Positions 25,906 to 34,170 of a DNA stretch of 64,000 bases are shown in pieces. The notes under the pieces were generated by a model. The model was not told the DNA's origin and did not search any database. It saw only the letters and a program-made list of their open reading frames with translations. Every line of letters begins with the position of its first letter. Within the stretch, counting starts at the first letter, position 1. This DNA is from Arthrobacter methylotrophus (GTDB taxonomy: Bacteria; Actinomycetota; Actinomycetes; Actinomycetales; Micrococcaceae), in NCBI RefSeq assembly GCF_039539965.1, contig NZ_BAABED010000001.1, forward strand, positions 1,116,001 through 1,180,000, given 5' to 3'. A program made the position numbers and the translations under genes.

Positions 25906-26931
25906 GTGGCATTGGACTTTACGGCGATTGACTTTGAAACTGCGAACGGCTTCAGGGGCTCGCCGTGCTCGGTCGGCCTGAGCAAGGTCCGCAATGGAGT
26001 CGTGGTGGAGGAAGCCTCCTGGATCATGCGGCCACCGGAAAACCATGACCACTTCGAATACCACAACACCCGCATCCACGGCATCCGGGCCGAGGACGTC
26101 GCTGGCGCTCCCCGCTTTGGTGAGCTCTTTCCTGAAATAGGGGCATTTATCGGCGGGGATATCCTGGCCGCCCACAATGCAGCCTTCGACCTCGGTGTCA
26201 TCCGCTCCGGGCTCGAAGTTTCCGGGCTGCCTGGCCCCGCCTACGAGTACGTCTGCACCGTGATGTTGGCCAGGCGCTGCTACTCCTTGGTGTCCAATTC
26301 CTTGCCCTACGCAGCCGAAGAGGCCGGCGTGCCCCTCGTGAACCATCACGACGCCGCCGAGGACGCCAGGGCCTGCGCCGGAATCCTGGTGGATATCGCG
26401 CAGCGGAACAACGCCAACAGCATTGCCGAACTCTATTTGTCCCTCGGCCTGGCCATACCCAAACAGCAGGCCTTCCAGCCCGGAGACAGCCTGTCCAAGC
26501 AGACTCTCGCTGCGCTCGCGGCCGGCGGAGGACGGGACGCGCAAGCCGCTGGCCGGGCCGGCGCCGGGAACGGCGCCGGCCAGCTTGGGCGGGCTTGGAG
26601 CAACTGGCCGGAAGAGGGCACTAATCCGGAGCCCAACCCCGCCGCGGAACCGGGCCACCCCTTGTTCGGCCAAACAGTGGTCTTCACGGGTGAGTTGGCG
26701 ATTGCCCGGCCCGAAGCGAAACAGCGCGCCGCGGAACTGGGCGCGCGTCCGGAAAGCCGAGTGACAGGAAGGACCACCGTCCTGGTGGTGGGCGACGGCT
26801 TTGTGGCCGGCGATCTGCGGAATGGTCGGCTTACCGGAAAAGCAAAGCGGGTCCTGGAGTTGCACAGCCGCGGCCAACAAATCGAGGTGCTCTCCGAAGG
26901 GGAGTTCCTACAAATGGTCGGCGGACGCTAG
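25906..26931 (+). CDS. DnaQ-like 3'-5' exonuclease with C-terminal BRCT domain
   Basis: A 341-residue exonuclease of the DNA polymerase III epsilon superfamily. Exo I is DFET (Asp9, Glu11), Exo II HNAAFD (His90, Asp95) and Exo III HHDAAEDA (His148, Asp153). After a Gly/Ala-rich linker (about 200-245) comes a BRCT-like domain (about 250-341) beginning GHPLFGQTVVFTGEL with RVTGRTTVLVVGD. Such fusions are typical of actinobacteria; BRCT domains bind DNA ends or phosphopeptides, so a repair or proofreading role is likely. GTG start supported by the -10 box. Confidence 0.9.
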   Translation: MALDFTAIDFETANGFRGSPCSVGLSKVRNGVVVEEASWIMRPPENHDHFEYHNTRIHGIRAEDVAGAPRFGELFPEIGAFIGGDILAAHNAAFDLGVIRSGLEVSGLPGPAYEYVCTVMLARRCYSLVSNSLPYAAEEAGVPLVNHHDAAEDARACAGILVDIAQRNNANSIAELYLSLGLAIPKQQAFQPGDSLSKQTLAALAAGGGRDAQAAGRAGAGNGAGQLGRAWSNWPEEGTNPEPNPAAEPGHPLFGQTVVFTGELAIARPEAKQRAAELGARPESRVTGRTTVLVVGDGFVAGDLRNGRLTGKAKRVLELHSRGQQIEVLSEGEFLQMVGGR

Positions 26932-26985
26932 CGAGGCCAAAATTCACACGGAGCAACAAAGCTTCCTGTTGCGTTCCCGCGCTCC

Positions 26986-26991
26986 TAGCCT
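26986..26991 (+). promoter_or_regulatory. -10 box (TAGCCT) of the DUF4395 gene
   Basis: TAGCCT lies 6 nt before the ATG at 26998. Confidence 0.45.
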
Positions 26992-26997
26992 TGAGCC

Positions 26998-27546
26998 ATG
27001 ACACAAGGCAACCAGCCGTACACCGCACGGTTCACCTCAGGGACACTGGCTCCGGCGGCCACCGGTTGGCGGGCCCTCTTCGCTTTCCCCAACCCGGTCA
27101 ATGAATACGCCGCGAGGATCACCGCCGGGCTGGTGGTTTTGGCGGCAGTGGCCACCCTCGTGAGCGGCTTTGGCTGGGGACTCGTGCTGATCGCGGCCGG
27201 CTTCTGGCTGCGTGTGCTCTTCGGGCCGAGGATCTCGCCGTTTGCGCTGTTGTCCGTCAAGGCGCTGGCTCCCAGGGTGGGCCCCGCCAAACTTGTCCCT
27301 GGACCGCCCAAGCGTTTCGCACAGGGAATCGGCGCCGTGCTCAGCACCGCGGCCGCTGTACTGTTTTTCGCCGATTTCGCGCTCGGCGCCTGGATCCTGC
27401 TCGCCCTGCTCATTGTGGCTGCTTCCCTTGAGTCCATCCTGGGGTTCTGCCTTGGCTGCGCCATTTTTGGCTTCCTACAGAGGCACGGCCTCATTCCCGA
27501 GGAAGTCTGCGAAGCTTGCAACAACATCTCGCTTCGCCGATTTTGA
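26998..27546 (+). CDS. DUF4395 family membrane protein
   Basis: The 182-residue protein has four hydrophobic segments in two pairs (roughly residues 40-70 and 112-150), the motif RVLFGPRISPF, and a C-terminal CLGCAIFGFLQR with cysteines followed by EEVCEAC. DUF4395 proteins often accompany thioredoxin- or rhodanese-like proteins, and the paired cysteines would fit a redox or metal role, but no such gene is adjacent here. Convergent with the glycohydrolase, 12 bp between stops. Confidence 0.82.
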   Translation: MTQGNQPYTARFTSGTLAPAATGWRALFAFPNPVNEYAARITAGLVVLAAVATLVSGFGWGLVLIAAGFWLRVLFGPRISPFALLSVKALAPRVGPAKLVPGPPKRFAQGIGAVLSTAAAVLFFADFALGAWILLALLIVAASLESILGFCLGCAIFGFLQRHGLIPEEVCEACNNISLRRF

Positions 27547-27558
27547 GCCGATTGCCTT

Positions 27559-28641
27559 CTAGCCGATCGTGACAGCAATAAGCCGCTGCGCCATCCCGCG
27601 GATGACATCCGGCGCCTCAAGCGATTCAAGCCAGTCGGAGGGCAAAGCGCTTTCGCCGTGGAAAGCACCCAGGATATTGCCCGCGATGGAGGCAGTGGAG
27701 TCGCTGTCGCCGCTGTGGTTCAGTGCTATGGCTATGGCTTGGCGGAAATGGTCCGCCGGATCGGGCCGCGCTTCGGCTGCACCGGTTGCCAGCACAGCAT
27801 AGAGCCCGACGGCGAGTGCCTCCTCCGCGACGCAGCCTTCGCCCAGTTGCGCCGTGAGTTCCTCCGGACTGAGCAAGGTGCCGGTGGACGACAGTTCCAG
27901 GGCCTGGCGAAGGCGTTCCAGTAGTTCGGGAGCCGGATTCGGCAATGCGGCCACCACGCTCAACGCATGTTCAGCCGCGGACCGTACATCCGAGCCGGTG
28001 GCCAGCCGGTGCACCAGTACGCTGAAGGCGCCCGCACTTTGCCGGGCCGAGGGGTGGCCGTGGGTCAAGGACGCGGCATCAGTGCTCAATTTGTAAACCG
28101 CAGCCTCGGAAATATGGGGAACCAAGCCAAACGGCGCGGACCGCATCACAGTGCCGCAGCCCTTCGATTCCAGGTTGACGGGGCGGAAGACGGTTCCCAT
28201 GTCGCCGGTGGCAAGCCCGCTGAGGCACGCCTTGCCCGGGTTCCTGCGATGCCGGAGCACATCCTGGCCGTCAATCCAGCGAGGCTGGGGAACGGGCGCC
28301 GACGCCGGCAAAGCTACCCCCTGGGTGGCGAGCCACCGTAGGTAGGCGAGCCAAAGGCACGCAGTTTCATCGGCAGCCACGCCGTCGTTGGCCCATTCGA
28401 GGGCATCCACGAGGCCGTCGACGGTGTACAGCGTCATCTGGGTGTCATCCGAAAAGTGGCTGCTGCCGTCGAGCTGTCCAAAAGAGGTGAGGCCCCCCGG
28501 GCCGAAGCGAGAGCGGATGGTCGCTACGTCGTCGAACTCCACCGCATAACCGAGCGAATCGCCGAGGGCACCCCCCAACAGGCAGCCGTGTACCCGGGAC
28601 TCGAAGGACGGCGCAGCGAAGGGGGACGGTTCAGCACTCAT
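27559..28641 (-). CDS. ADP-ribosylglycohydrolase family protein
   Basis: This 360-residue protein removes ADP-ribose from proteins or small molecules if it follows the family. The two-magnesium site is seen in SDDTQMT (about 64-70) and SGDSDSTASI near the C-terminus; the start block is GCLLGGALGDSLGYAVEF. Known relatives include DraG, which reverses nitrogenase modification; no nif genes are here, so another target is likely. A TACATT -10 ends 6 nt before the ATG. Confidence 0.9.
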   Translation of the reverse strand: MSAEPSPFAAPSFESRVHGCLLGGALGDSLGYAVEFDDVATIRSRFGPGGLTSFGQLDGSSHFSDDTQMTLYTVDGLVDALEWANDGVAADETACLWLAYLRWLATQGVALPASAPVPQPRWIDGQDVLRHRRNPGKACLSGLATGDMGTVFRPVNLESKGCGTVMRSAPFGLVPHISEAAVYKLSTDAASLTHGHPSARQSAGAFSVLVHRLATGSDVRSAAEHALSVVAALPNPAPELLERLRQALELSSTGTLLSPEELTAQLGEGCVAEEALAVGLYAVLATGAAEARPDPADHFRQAIAIALNHSGDSDSTASIAGNILGAFHGESALPSDWLESLEAPDVIRGMAQRLIAVTIG

Positions 28642-28647
28642 AGTGGT

Positions 28648-28653
28648 AATGTA
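28648..28653 (-). promoter_or_regulatory. -10 box (TACATT) of the ADP-ribosylglycohydrolase gene
   Basis: Minus-strand TACATT lies 6 nt before the ATG at 28641. Confidence 0.45.
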
Positions 28654-28809
28654 CCGCGGCTGCTTTGCCGGGCTTGACCTCGCGCGGGGCTCGCGGTCGC
28701 CGTAATCGCGTTGGGCGGCTAGGCTCGGATTCAGGAAGCGTCCAGTCTCGGCTGGCAGGATGCTGCAGCAAGAGCGCCACCCGAACCTCGAACTAAGGAA
28801 TCATCACCC

Positions 28810-29757
28810 ATGACCACCACTGTGTCCGTTCCCTCCTCCCGCGGCCCCCGGCTCCTTGCCCGGGCGTCCGCTGAAGCTCTGGGGACGTTGTTCCTTGTGG
28901 TTATTGGCTTGGGCGTGCTCATTTTCATCAATCCACAGGCGGTTCCAATGCCGGCGCCGCTGGCAAGCGGCCTTGCTGTTGCTGCTGCGATGCTGGCGTT
29001 CGGCTACCTGTCGGGCGGCCACTTCAACCCGGCCGTCACGGTTGGCCACGTGATCGCCGGCCGCTTGAAGCCCGTGGACGGAGCCGCGTACCTGGGGGCC
29101 CAGATCGTCGGTGGCCTGCTGGGCGCTTTGGCGATTTTCGCCGTCGTGCGGACCGTGCCGGGTATCACGGACAGCCGCACCGTCTTTGACACGGCAACGT
29201 CGGGATTCGGTACGCACTCCAGCTTCCAGGTTCCGCTCGCCGGCGTCCTGCTGGTTGAGGTCCTTGGTGCCGCGCTTTTGGTAGGGGTCTTCCTTGGTGT
29301 CACGGCGCGACGAAACCCCAACCGGGTCGCGGCACCGTTCGCTGTGGGCCTGACCGTCGCTGTGCTGCTGCAACTGGGCCAGTCCACCGGCAACCTCGCG
29401 TTCAACCCCGCCCGTGCCACGGCCTCCGCAGTCTTCAGCTCCAGTTGGGCGCTCGAGCAGCTCTGGCCTTTCTGGGTTGCACCGTTGGTGGGGGCAGCGA
29501 TCGCGGGTCTCGTCTTCCGCGGGTTCGGTGAATCCACCCCCGCAGCTGCGGTTGCGGTCGAAGAACCCGCAGAACCCGCAGATGCCGATGAGTGGGACGA
29601 AGAGTCGGACGAAAAGTCCGACGACGGCGCTGACGCCGGGGCGCCTGTTCGCCCGGCCGAGGTTTCCACACCGGCCGCAGTGCCCGCAGCTGTGCCCGCC
29701 GAGGCGACGCCCGACGTCGACCCCGCCCGTGACTTCTTCGACGGCAAGCGGGACTGA
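28810..29757 (+). CDS. Aquaporin/MIP family channel with acidic C-terminal tail
   Basis: The 315-residue protein has six membrane helices and two half-helix NPA motifs: HFNPAVT (NPA 73-75) and AFNPARA (NPA 199-201). Lined up with AqpZ, the helix-5 filter His is a Leu and the loop-E Thr two positions before the NPA-preceding residue is also Leu, while the Arg after the second NPA is kept, so the pore is not that of a textbook water channel. Residues 241-315 form a tail rich in Ala, Glu, Asp and Pro. AAGGA about 10 nt upstream serves as ribosome-binding site. Confidence 0.88.
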   Translation: MTTTVSVPSSRGPRLLARASAEALGTLFLVVIGLGVLIFINPQAVPMPAPLASGLAVAAAMLAFGYLSGGHFNPAVTVGHVIAGRLKPVDGAAYLGAQIVGGLLGALAIFAVVRTVPGITDSRTVFDTATSGFGTHSSFQVPLAGVLLVEVLGAALLVGVFLGVTARRNPNRVAAPFAVGLTVAVLLQLGQSTGNLAFNPARATASAVFSSSWALEQLWPFWVAPLVGAAIAGLVFRGFGESTPAAAVAVEEPAEPADADEWDEESDEKSDDGADAGAPVRPAEVSTPAAVPAAVPAEATPDVDPARDFFDGKRD

Positions 29758-29835
29758 CACAAGAATCTAGCTGTCTGGAAGGCACTCTGACGGCCGGTGC
29801 CGCCGCGCCGCACCAATAATGTCCGTGCCTCCGGT

Positions 29836-29841
29836 TAGCGT
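29836..29841 (+). promoter_or_regulatory. -10 box (TAGCGT) of sbcDC
   Basis: TAGCGT ends 6 nt before the sbcD ATG. Confidence 0.4.
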
Positions 29842-29847
29842 GAAAAC

Positions 29848-31038
29848 ATGAGGCTTCTTCACACTTCGGACTGGCACCTGGGACGTTCGTTCCATGGCGT
29901 CGGGATGCTCGATGCCCAGCGCGACTTCGTCGAGCAATTGCTGGAGGTCGTCCGGGAGCGGTCGGTGGACGTCGTGCTGATCGCCGGGGACGTCTACGAC
30001 CGCGCGCTGCCTGGCCTGGATGTCGTGAAGCTCCTCGACGACGCCCTGGTGCGGATCACCGACGCCGGCGCCAAGGTGGTGCTGACAAGCGGGAACCACG
30101 ATTCGGCGATCCGGCTCGGTTTCGCCTCACGCTTACTCGAACGCGGGGGAGTTCATCTGCGGACCCGGGTAGAGGATCTTGATTCTCCTATCTTGTTTCC
30201 ACTGGACGGCAGCGAAGACACAACAGCGAGGCCGGACGCCCCGATGCTGGCCGTCTACGGTATCCCGTATCTCGAACCGAGGCTCGTCGCCGAGCGGCTC
30301 GGCACGGAAACCGCGAATCACTTCGACGTCACCGAGGCCGCGGTACAGCTCATCCGCGAGGACATCTCGCGGCGACGTGAGACGGGACCTGTGCATTCCG
30401 TCGTGCTGGCACACACCTTCGCCAGCGGCGGCATTAGCTCGGACAGCGAGCGTGATCTAAGCATCGGTGGTTTGGGGGCAGTCCCCTTGGATCTCTTCGA
30501 GGGCTTCGGCTACACGGCCCTGGGCCATCTGCACGGGCGCCAGGAGCTTGCGGAACACGTCCGGTATTCGGGTTCGCCGCTGGCCTATTCCTTCTCTGAA
30601 GCCAGGCACCTGAAGGGAGCCTGGCTGGTTGACGTTGGCGTCGGCGGCGTTGAAAACGTCGAGGAAATTCTGTGGAAAGCACCGCGGGAGCTCGCGATAC
30701 TCCGGGGAAAGCTCACCGAACTCTTGGAATCGGAAGAATATCGCTGGGCTGAATCCGCTTATTGCCAGGTCACTCTGACGGACGCTGTACGGCCCGCGCA
30801 GGCCATGGAACAACTGCGTACCCGGTTCCCGGACACCCTCGTGTTGGGCTTTGATCCTGAAGATGCCGCGGGAAGGGCCAAGGTCAGCTATAGCAGCAGG
30901 CTTGCCGACGCAGAGGACGATCTAGGCGTGTGCTGCGGCTTCCTTGACCATGTGCGGGCAAGGCCTGGCGACGAAACTGAACTCTCCGCCCTTCGTGAAG
31001 CTTTGGAAGCGGTCAGGCTGGAAGGAGCGGAGTTGTGA
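29848..31038 (+). CDS. sbcD: Exonuclease subunit SbcD
   Basis: SbcD (Mre11 homologue) is the nuclease of the SbcCD complex, which cuts hairpins and blocked DNA ends. The 396-residue protein shows the phosphoesterase motifs HTSDWHLGRSF, GDVYDR, TSGNHD and, later, HTFASGG and ALGHLHGRQ. It ends in a 4-bp overlap (GTGA) with sbcC, so the two subunits are co-translated. Confidence 0.95.
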   Translation: MRLLHTSDWHLGRSFHGVGMLDAQRDFVEQLLEVVRERSVDVVLIAGDVYDRALPGLDVVKLLDDALVRITDAGAKVVLTSGNHDSAIRLGFASRLLERGGVHLRTRVEDLDSPILFPLDGSEDTTARPDAPMLAVYGIPYLEPRLVAERLGTETANHFDVTEAAVQLIREDISRRRETGPVHSVVLAHTFASGGISSDSERDLSIGGLGAVPLDLFEGFGYTALGHLHGRQELAEHVRYSGSPLAYSFSEARHLKGAWLVDVGVGGVENVEEILWKAPRELAILRGKLTELLESEEYRWAESAYCQVTLTDAVRPAQAMEQLRTRFPDTLVLGFDPEDAAGRAKVSYSSRLADAEDDLGVCCGFLDHVRARPGDETELSALREALEAVRLEGAEL

Positions 31039-34000
31039 GAATCCACCGCCTTGAGATGACGGCCTTCGGGCCATTTGCCGGGCTCCAGTCGATTGACTTC
31101 GACCAGTTGGGCGCACAGGGTCTGTTCCTCCTGAACGGTGCCACCGGTGCAGGAAAGACGAGTGTTCTCGACGCAATCTGTTTTGCGCTCTACGGCTCGG
31201 TGCCAGGCGCGCGTCAGGACGGCAAACGCTTACGGAGCGACCATGCGGAACCGACCGCGGAGCCCAGCGTCGTCTGTGAATTTTCGGCGCGCGGACGGCG
31301 CTTCGAGGTCACCCGCTCGCCGGCATGGGACAGGCCCAGTGCCCGTGGCCGCAAAGGCTTCACCACCCAGCAGGCCAAAACGCTTCTGCGCGAACGGGTC
31401 AAGGGCTCGTGGGAAGAGAAGACTTCCCGCAACGACGAGGCGGGAGTGGAAATCGGGGACGTCCTCGGAATGGACCGGGAGCAGTTCACCAGGGTTGTCA
31501 TGCTTCCGCAAGGAGATTTCGCGGCGTTCCTGCGCTCCAAGGCCTCTGACCGCCTGGACCTGCTGCAGAAGCTCTTCGGCACCCAGCGTTTTGAAGCGAT
31601 CGAACAGCAGTTGGCACTGCAGGCAAACGCCGCGCGGGCCAAAGTGCAGGAGAGCGAGAACGAACTCCAATTGCTCCTGCAACGGGCGGAGGCAGAGTTT
31701 GCGCAACTCGGCATGGAAGAGTCTGAGGACCTTGCTCTGGGCACCGATGAGGGTGCGCCCACGAACGAAACAAGGCTCGAGTACCTCGAGGAGCAGGCGC
31801 GCCTCGAGTCGGCGGCCCGGCAGCAAGATGCCAGCTCTGCCGAGGCTGCAGCGCTTCAGCTAGCAGACAAGTTCAACTCCGCCCGGGAACGGGTTCAACG
31901 GCACGCGAAGCTCGACGCCGCCACGCGCCGACAGGTTGCGCTCGCCGCAGGAGCGGCAGAAGTCCACGAATTCCGTGACCGCCTGGGACGTCACCGGAAA
32001 GCTGCCGTGCTCGGCGGACAGCTCGAAGGCGTAGATCGTGCCACGAAGGCACTTCACCTGGCGGCCTCGAAGGCTGAGTCGGCTACGGCGAAGCTGACTG
32101 CAGCGACCCTGGATGCCAGCGATCCCGCAGCGGGCTTGGCCAGGGTTCAGAAAACCACGGCTGTCCTGGAAGCCCGGGTCCCGGACGAACAAAAACTCGA
32201 GGACATCACCGCGCGGCTTGGTGCCCTCAAAGTGGCGGCAGAGCAGCGCGAATCCTCCAAGGAAGTGCGGTCCCTCGCTTTGGCCGCGGTTCGCGCGGAG
32301 GCAACTGCCTTGGAAACCCGGATAGCTCCGCTGGAAGCGGTGGCTGGGGAACTGCCCCTGCGCGAAGTCGAGGCTGCTGCAGCGCAGAACACGGTCAAGA
32401 CCGTAGCCCGCTACACAAGCTCCCTCGAATCCCTGTCCGTGGCCGGGAAGCGGCACGCATTGGCCCGTGCGCTTTCCCAGGACCTCCGCCAACTCTGGCT
32501 GGACCTCCGCGAAACCCGGCTCGCCAATGCCGCTGCCGAGCTCGCCGCCAAACTGCGGGAGGGCGAAGGATGCCCTGTCTGCGGAAGCGTCGAGCACCCT
32601 TCCCCGGCGGCGGCCGGGCTGACGGCCTTGGCTCTTGCCCAAGAAGAGCAATCGGCCCACGAACGCTATGACGCGAGTGAGCACGACCTCCTTCAGGCGG
32701 CGGCCGAGCTGGCGGCGGCCGAGCAGGAGGTCGCCGTGCTCGCGGCCCAAGGCGGAGACCTCGATCCGAACGAAGCCGCTTCGACGGAGACCGTGGCCAG
32801 AGAGGCCCTTGCCTCGGCGCGTTCCGCCGTCGAAGGACTCAAGCAAGGCACGACGGATCTCAAGCGCGCGCTCGAGCACATTGCCCGTTTGGAAGATGAA
32901 CAACGCCAGGAGGAGACAGCCGCGGCGCAAGCTGAGTCCACCATGGCCTTGCTCCTCGAACAACGTGGGGCGCTGGACTCTGTGCTTTCCGGGCTTCGCG
33001 ATGGCTTCGGCACATTGCGGGGCCGGATTGAGGCGTTGGACGGGAAACGTGAGCTCCTGCAGCATGCCGTCACCGCCAGCGTGCAGTTGGAACGTGCCCG
33101 GGAGGTTTTGGCCGATACTTCCACAGCCCTGGAACGAGCCCTTTCGGTCAACGGATTCGAAACCGCGGAGACCGCCCGGCTCGAAATCCTCGACGAGAAG
33201 CACGCCGCACGGCTTGACGAAGCCATCCGGGCGGCCGAGACCGAAAGTGCCCGTCTCGCGGAGCTCTTCGAGTCCGAGGACCTCGTGCTTGCCGCCAAGG
33301 AAGCGCGGATCGGAGAGGTGCCGCTGACCGCCGTCGAACTCGCCGCCGTCGAACACGAAGCCGGCCATGCGGCGGAAACCGGCCGCCGCATGGCTCTTGC
33401 TGCCGGACTTGCCGCACGGACGGTGGCTACCTTGGCAACGATCCGCTTGCAGTACGAAGAGGCTGCGGCCTCGGGGCGCGGCCCCCGCGAACGCGCCCGG
33501 GTACTCAGCGAGCTCGCCGAAACTGCCAGGGGGGCAGGCGACAACGGCTACAAGATGAGCCTCAACAGCTACGTCCTCGCGGCCCGGCTCGAACAGGTCG
33601 CGGCAGCAGCGTCGGAGCGGCTCATCGCCATGAGCGACGGCCGGTACACCCTGCAGCACACCGACGCGAAGGCAGCCAGGGGAGCGAAATCCGGTTTGGG
33701 CCTGGAAGTCGTGGATGAGTGGACGGGCCAGCGGCGCGACACCGCCACGCTGTCCGGAGGGGAATCTTTCATGGCTTCGCTCGCGTTGGCTCTGGGGCTC
33801 GCGGATGTTGTCCAGCAAGAAGCCGGGGGAGTGGACATCGAAACCTTGTTCGTGGATGAGGGCTTCGGAAGTCTCGACGAGCAGTCCCTCGAACAGGTCA
33901 TGGATGCACTTGAGGGACTCCGCGACGGCGGAAGGGTAGTCGGGCTGGTTAGCCACGTTGCCGAGATGAAACAGAGAATCAGCAGCCAGCTGCAGGTGAT

Positions 34001-34052
34001 CAAGGGCCGGAACGGCTCCACCGTGCGAATCGTCGACGCCGCAGCGGCTTAG
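31035..34052 (+). CDS. sbcC: Exonuclease subunit SbcC (SMC/Rad50-like ATPase)
   Basis: The 1005-residue Rad50-type protein has Walker A NGATGAGKTS near residue 35-44, two long coiled-coil arms rich in Glu, Ala, Arg and Leu, a zinc-hook CPVCGS at about residue 514-519, and a C-terminal signature TLSGGESFMASLAL with Walker B ETLFVDEGFGSLD. It powers and tethers the SbcD nuclease at DNA ends. The reverse strand over this gene is open for long stretches, but this reflects the codon bias of the coiled coil. Confidence 0.95.
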   Translation: MRIHRLEMTAFGPFAGLQSIDFDQLGAQGLFLLNGATGAGKTSVLDAICFALYGSVPGARQDGKRLRSDHAEPTAEPSVVCEFSARGRRFEVTRSPAWDRPSARGRKGFTTQQAKTLLRERVKGSWEEKTSRNDEAGVEIGDVLGMDREQFTRVVMLPQGDFAAFLRSKASDRLDLLQKLFGTQRFEAIEQQLALQANAARAKVQESENELQLLLQRAEAEFAQLGMEESEDLALGTDEGAPTNETRLEYLEEQARLESAARQQDASSAEAAALQLADKFNSARERVQRHAKLDAATRRQVALAAGAAEVHEFRDRLGRHRKAAVLGGQLEGVDRATKALHLAASKAESATAKLTAATLDASDPAAGLARVQKTTAVLEARVPDEQKLEDITARLGALKVAAEQRESSKEVRSLALAAVRAEATALETRIAPLEAVAGELPLREVEAAAAQNTVKTVARYTSSLESLSVAGKRHALARALSQDLRQLWLDLRETRLANAAAELAAKLREGEGCPVCGSVEHPSPAAAGLTALALAQEEQSAHERYDASEHDLLQAAAELAAAEQEVAVLAAQGGDLDPNEAASTETVAREALASARSAVEGLKQGTTDLKRALEHIARLEDEQRQEETAAAQAESTMALLLEQRGALDSVLSGLRDGFGTLRGRIEALDGKRELLQHAVTASVQLERAREVLADTSTALERALSVNGFETAETARLEILDEKHAARLDEAIRAAETESARLAELFESEDLVLAAKEARIGEVPLTAVELAAVEHEAGHAAETGRRMALAAGLAARTVATLATIRLQYEEAAASGRGPRERARVLSELAETARGAGDNGYKMSLNSYVLAARLEQVAAAASERLIAMSDGRYTLQHTDAKAARGAKSGLGLEVVDEWTGQRRDTATLSGGESFMASLALALGLADVVQQEAGGVDIETLFVDEGFGSLDEQSLEQVMDALEGLRDGGRVVGLVSHVAEMKQRISSQLQVIKGRNGSTVRIVDAAAA

Positions 34053-34095
34053 GACCCGCACGCCCAGGCCACCGCACCCTCAGCTAGCCGTCCGG

Positions 34096-34101
34096 TAGAC
34101 T
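34096..34101 (+). promoter_or_regulatory. Possible -10 box (TAGACT) upstream of the MFS gene
   Basis: TAGACT lies 45 bp before a GGAGGAGG Shine-Dalgarno-like run (34131-34138). The best-placed ATG for that run is 34143, which is out of frame with the MFS gene. Confidence 0.3.
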
Positions 34102-34170
34102 TGGAAGGTTACACCGGGTCGCGCGCATCGGGAGGAGGGACGATGCGCACCATTCAGCGAACCCGGAATC

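Noticed and set aside
31860..34061. Minus-strand open frame of 733 codons opposite sbcC
   Set aside because: The sbcC motifs (Walker A, zinc hook, signature) are unmistakable; the antisense frame comes from codon bias in the coiled coil.
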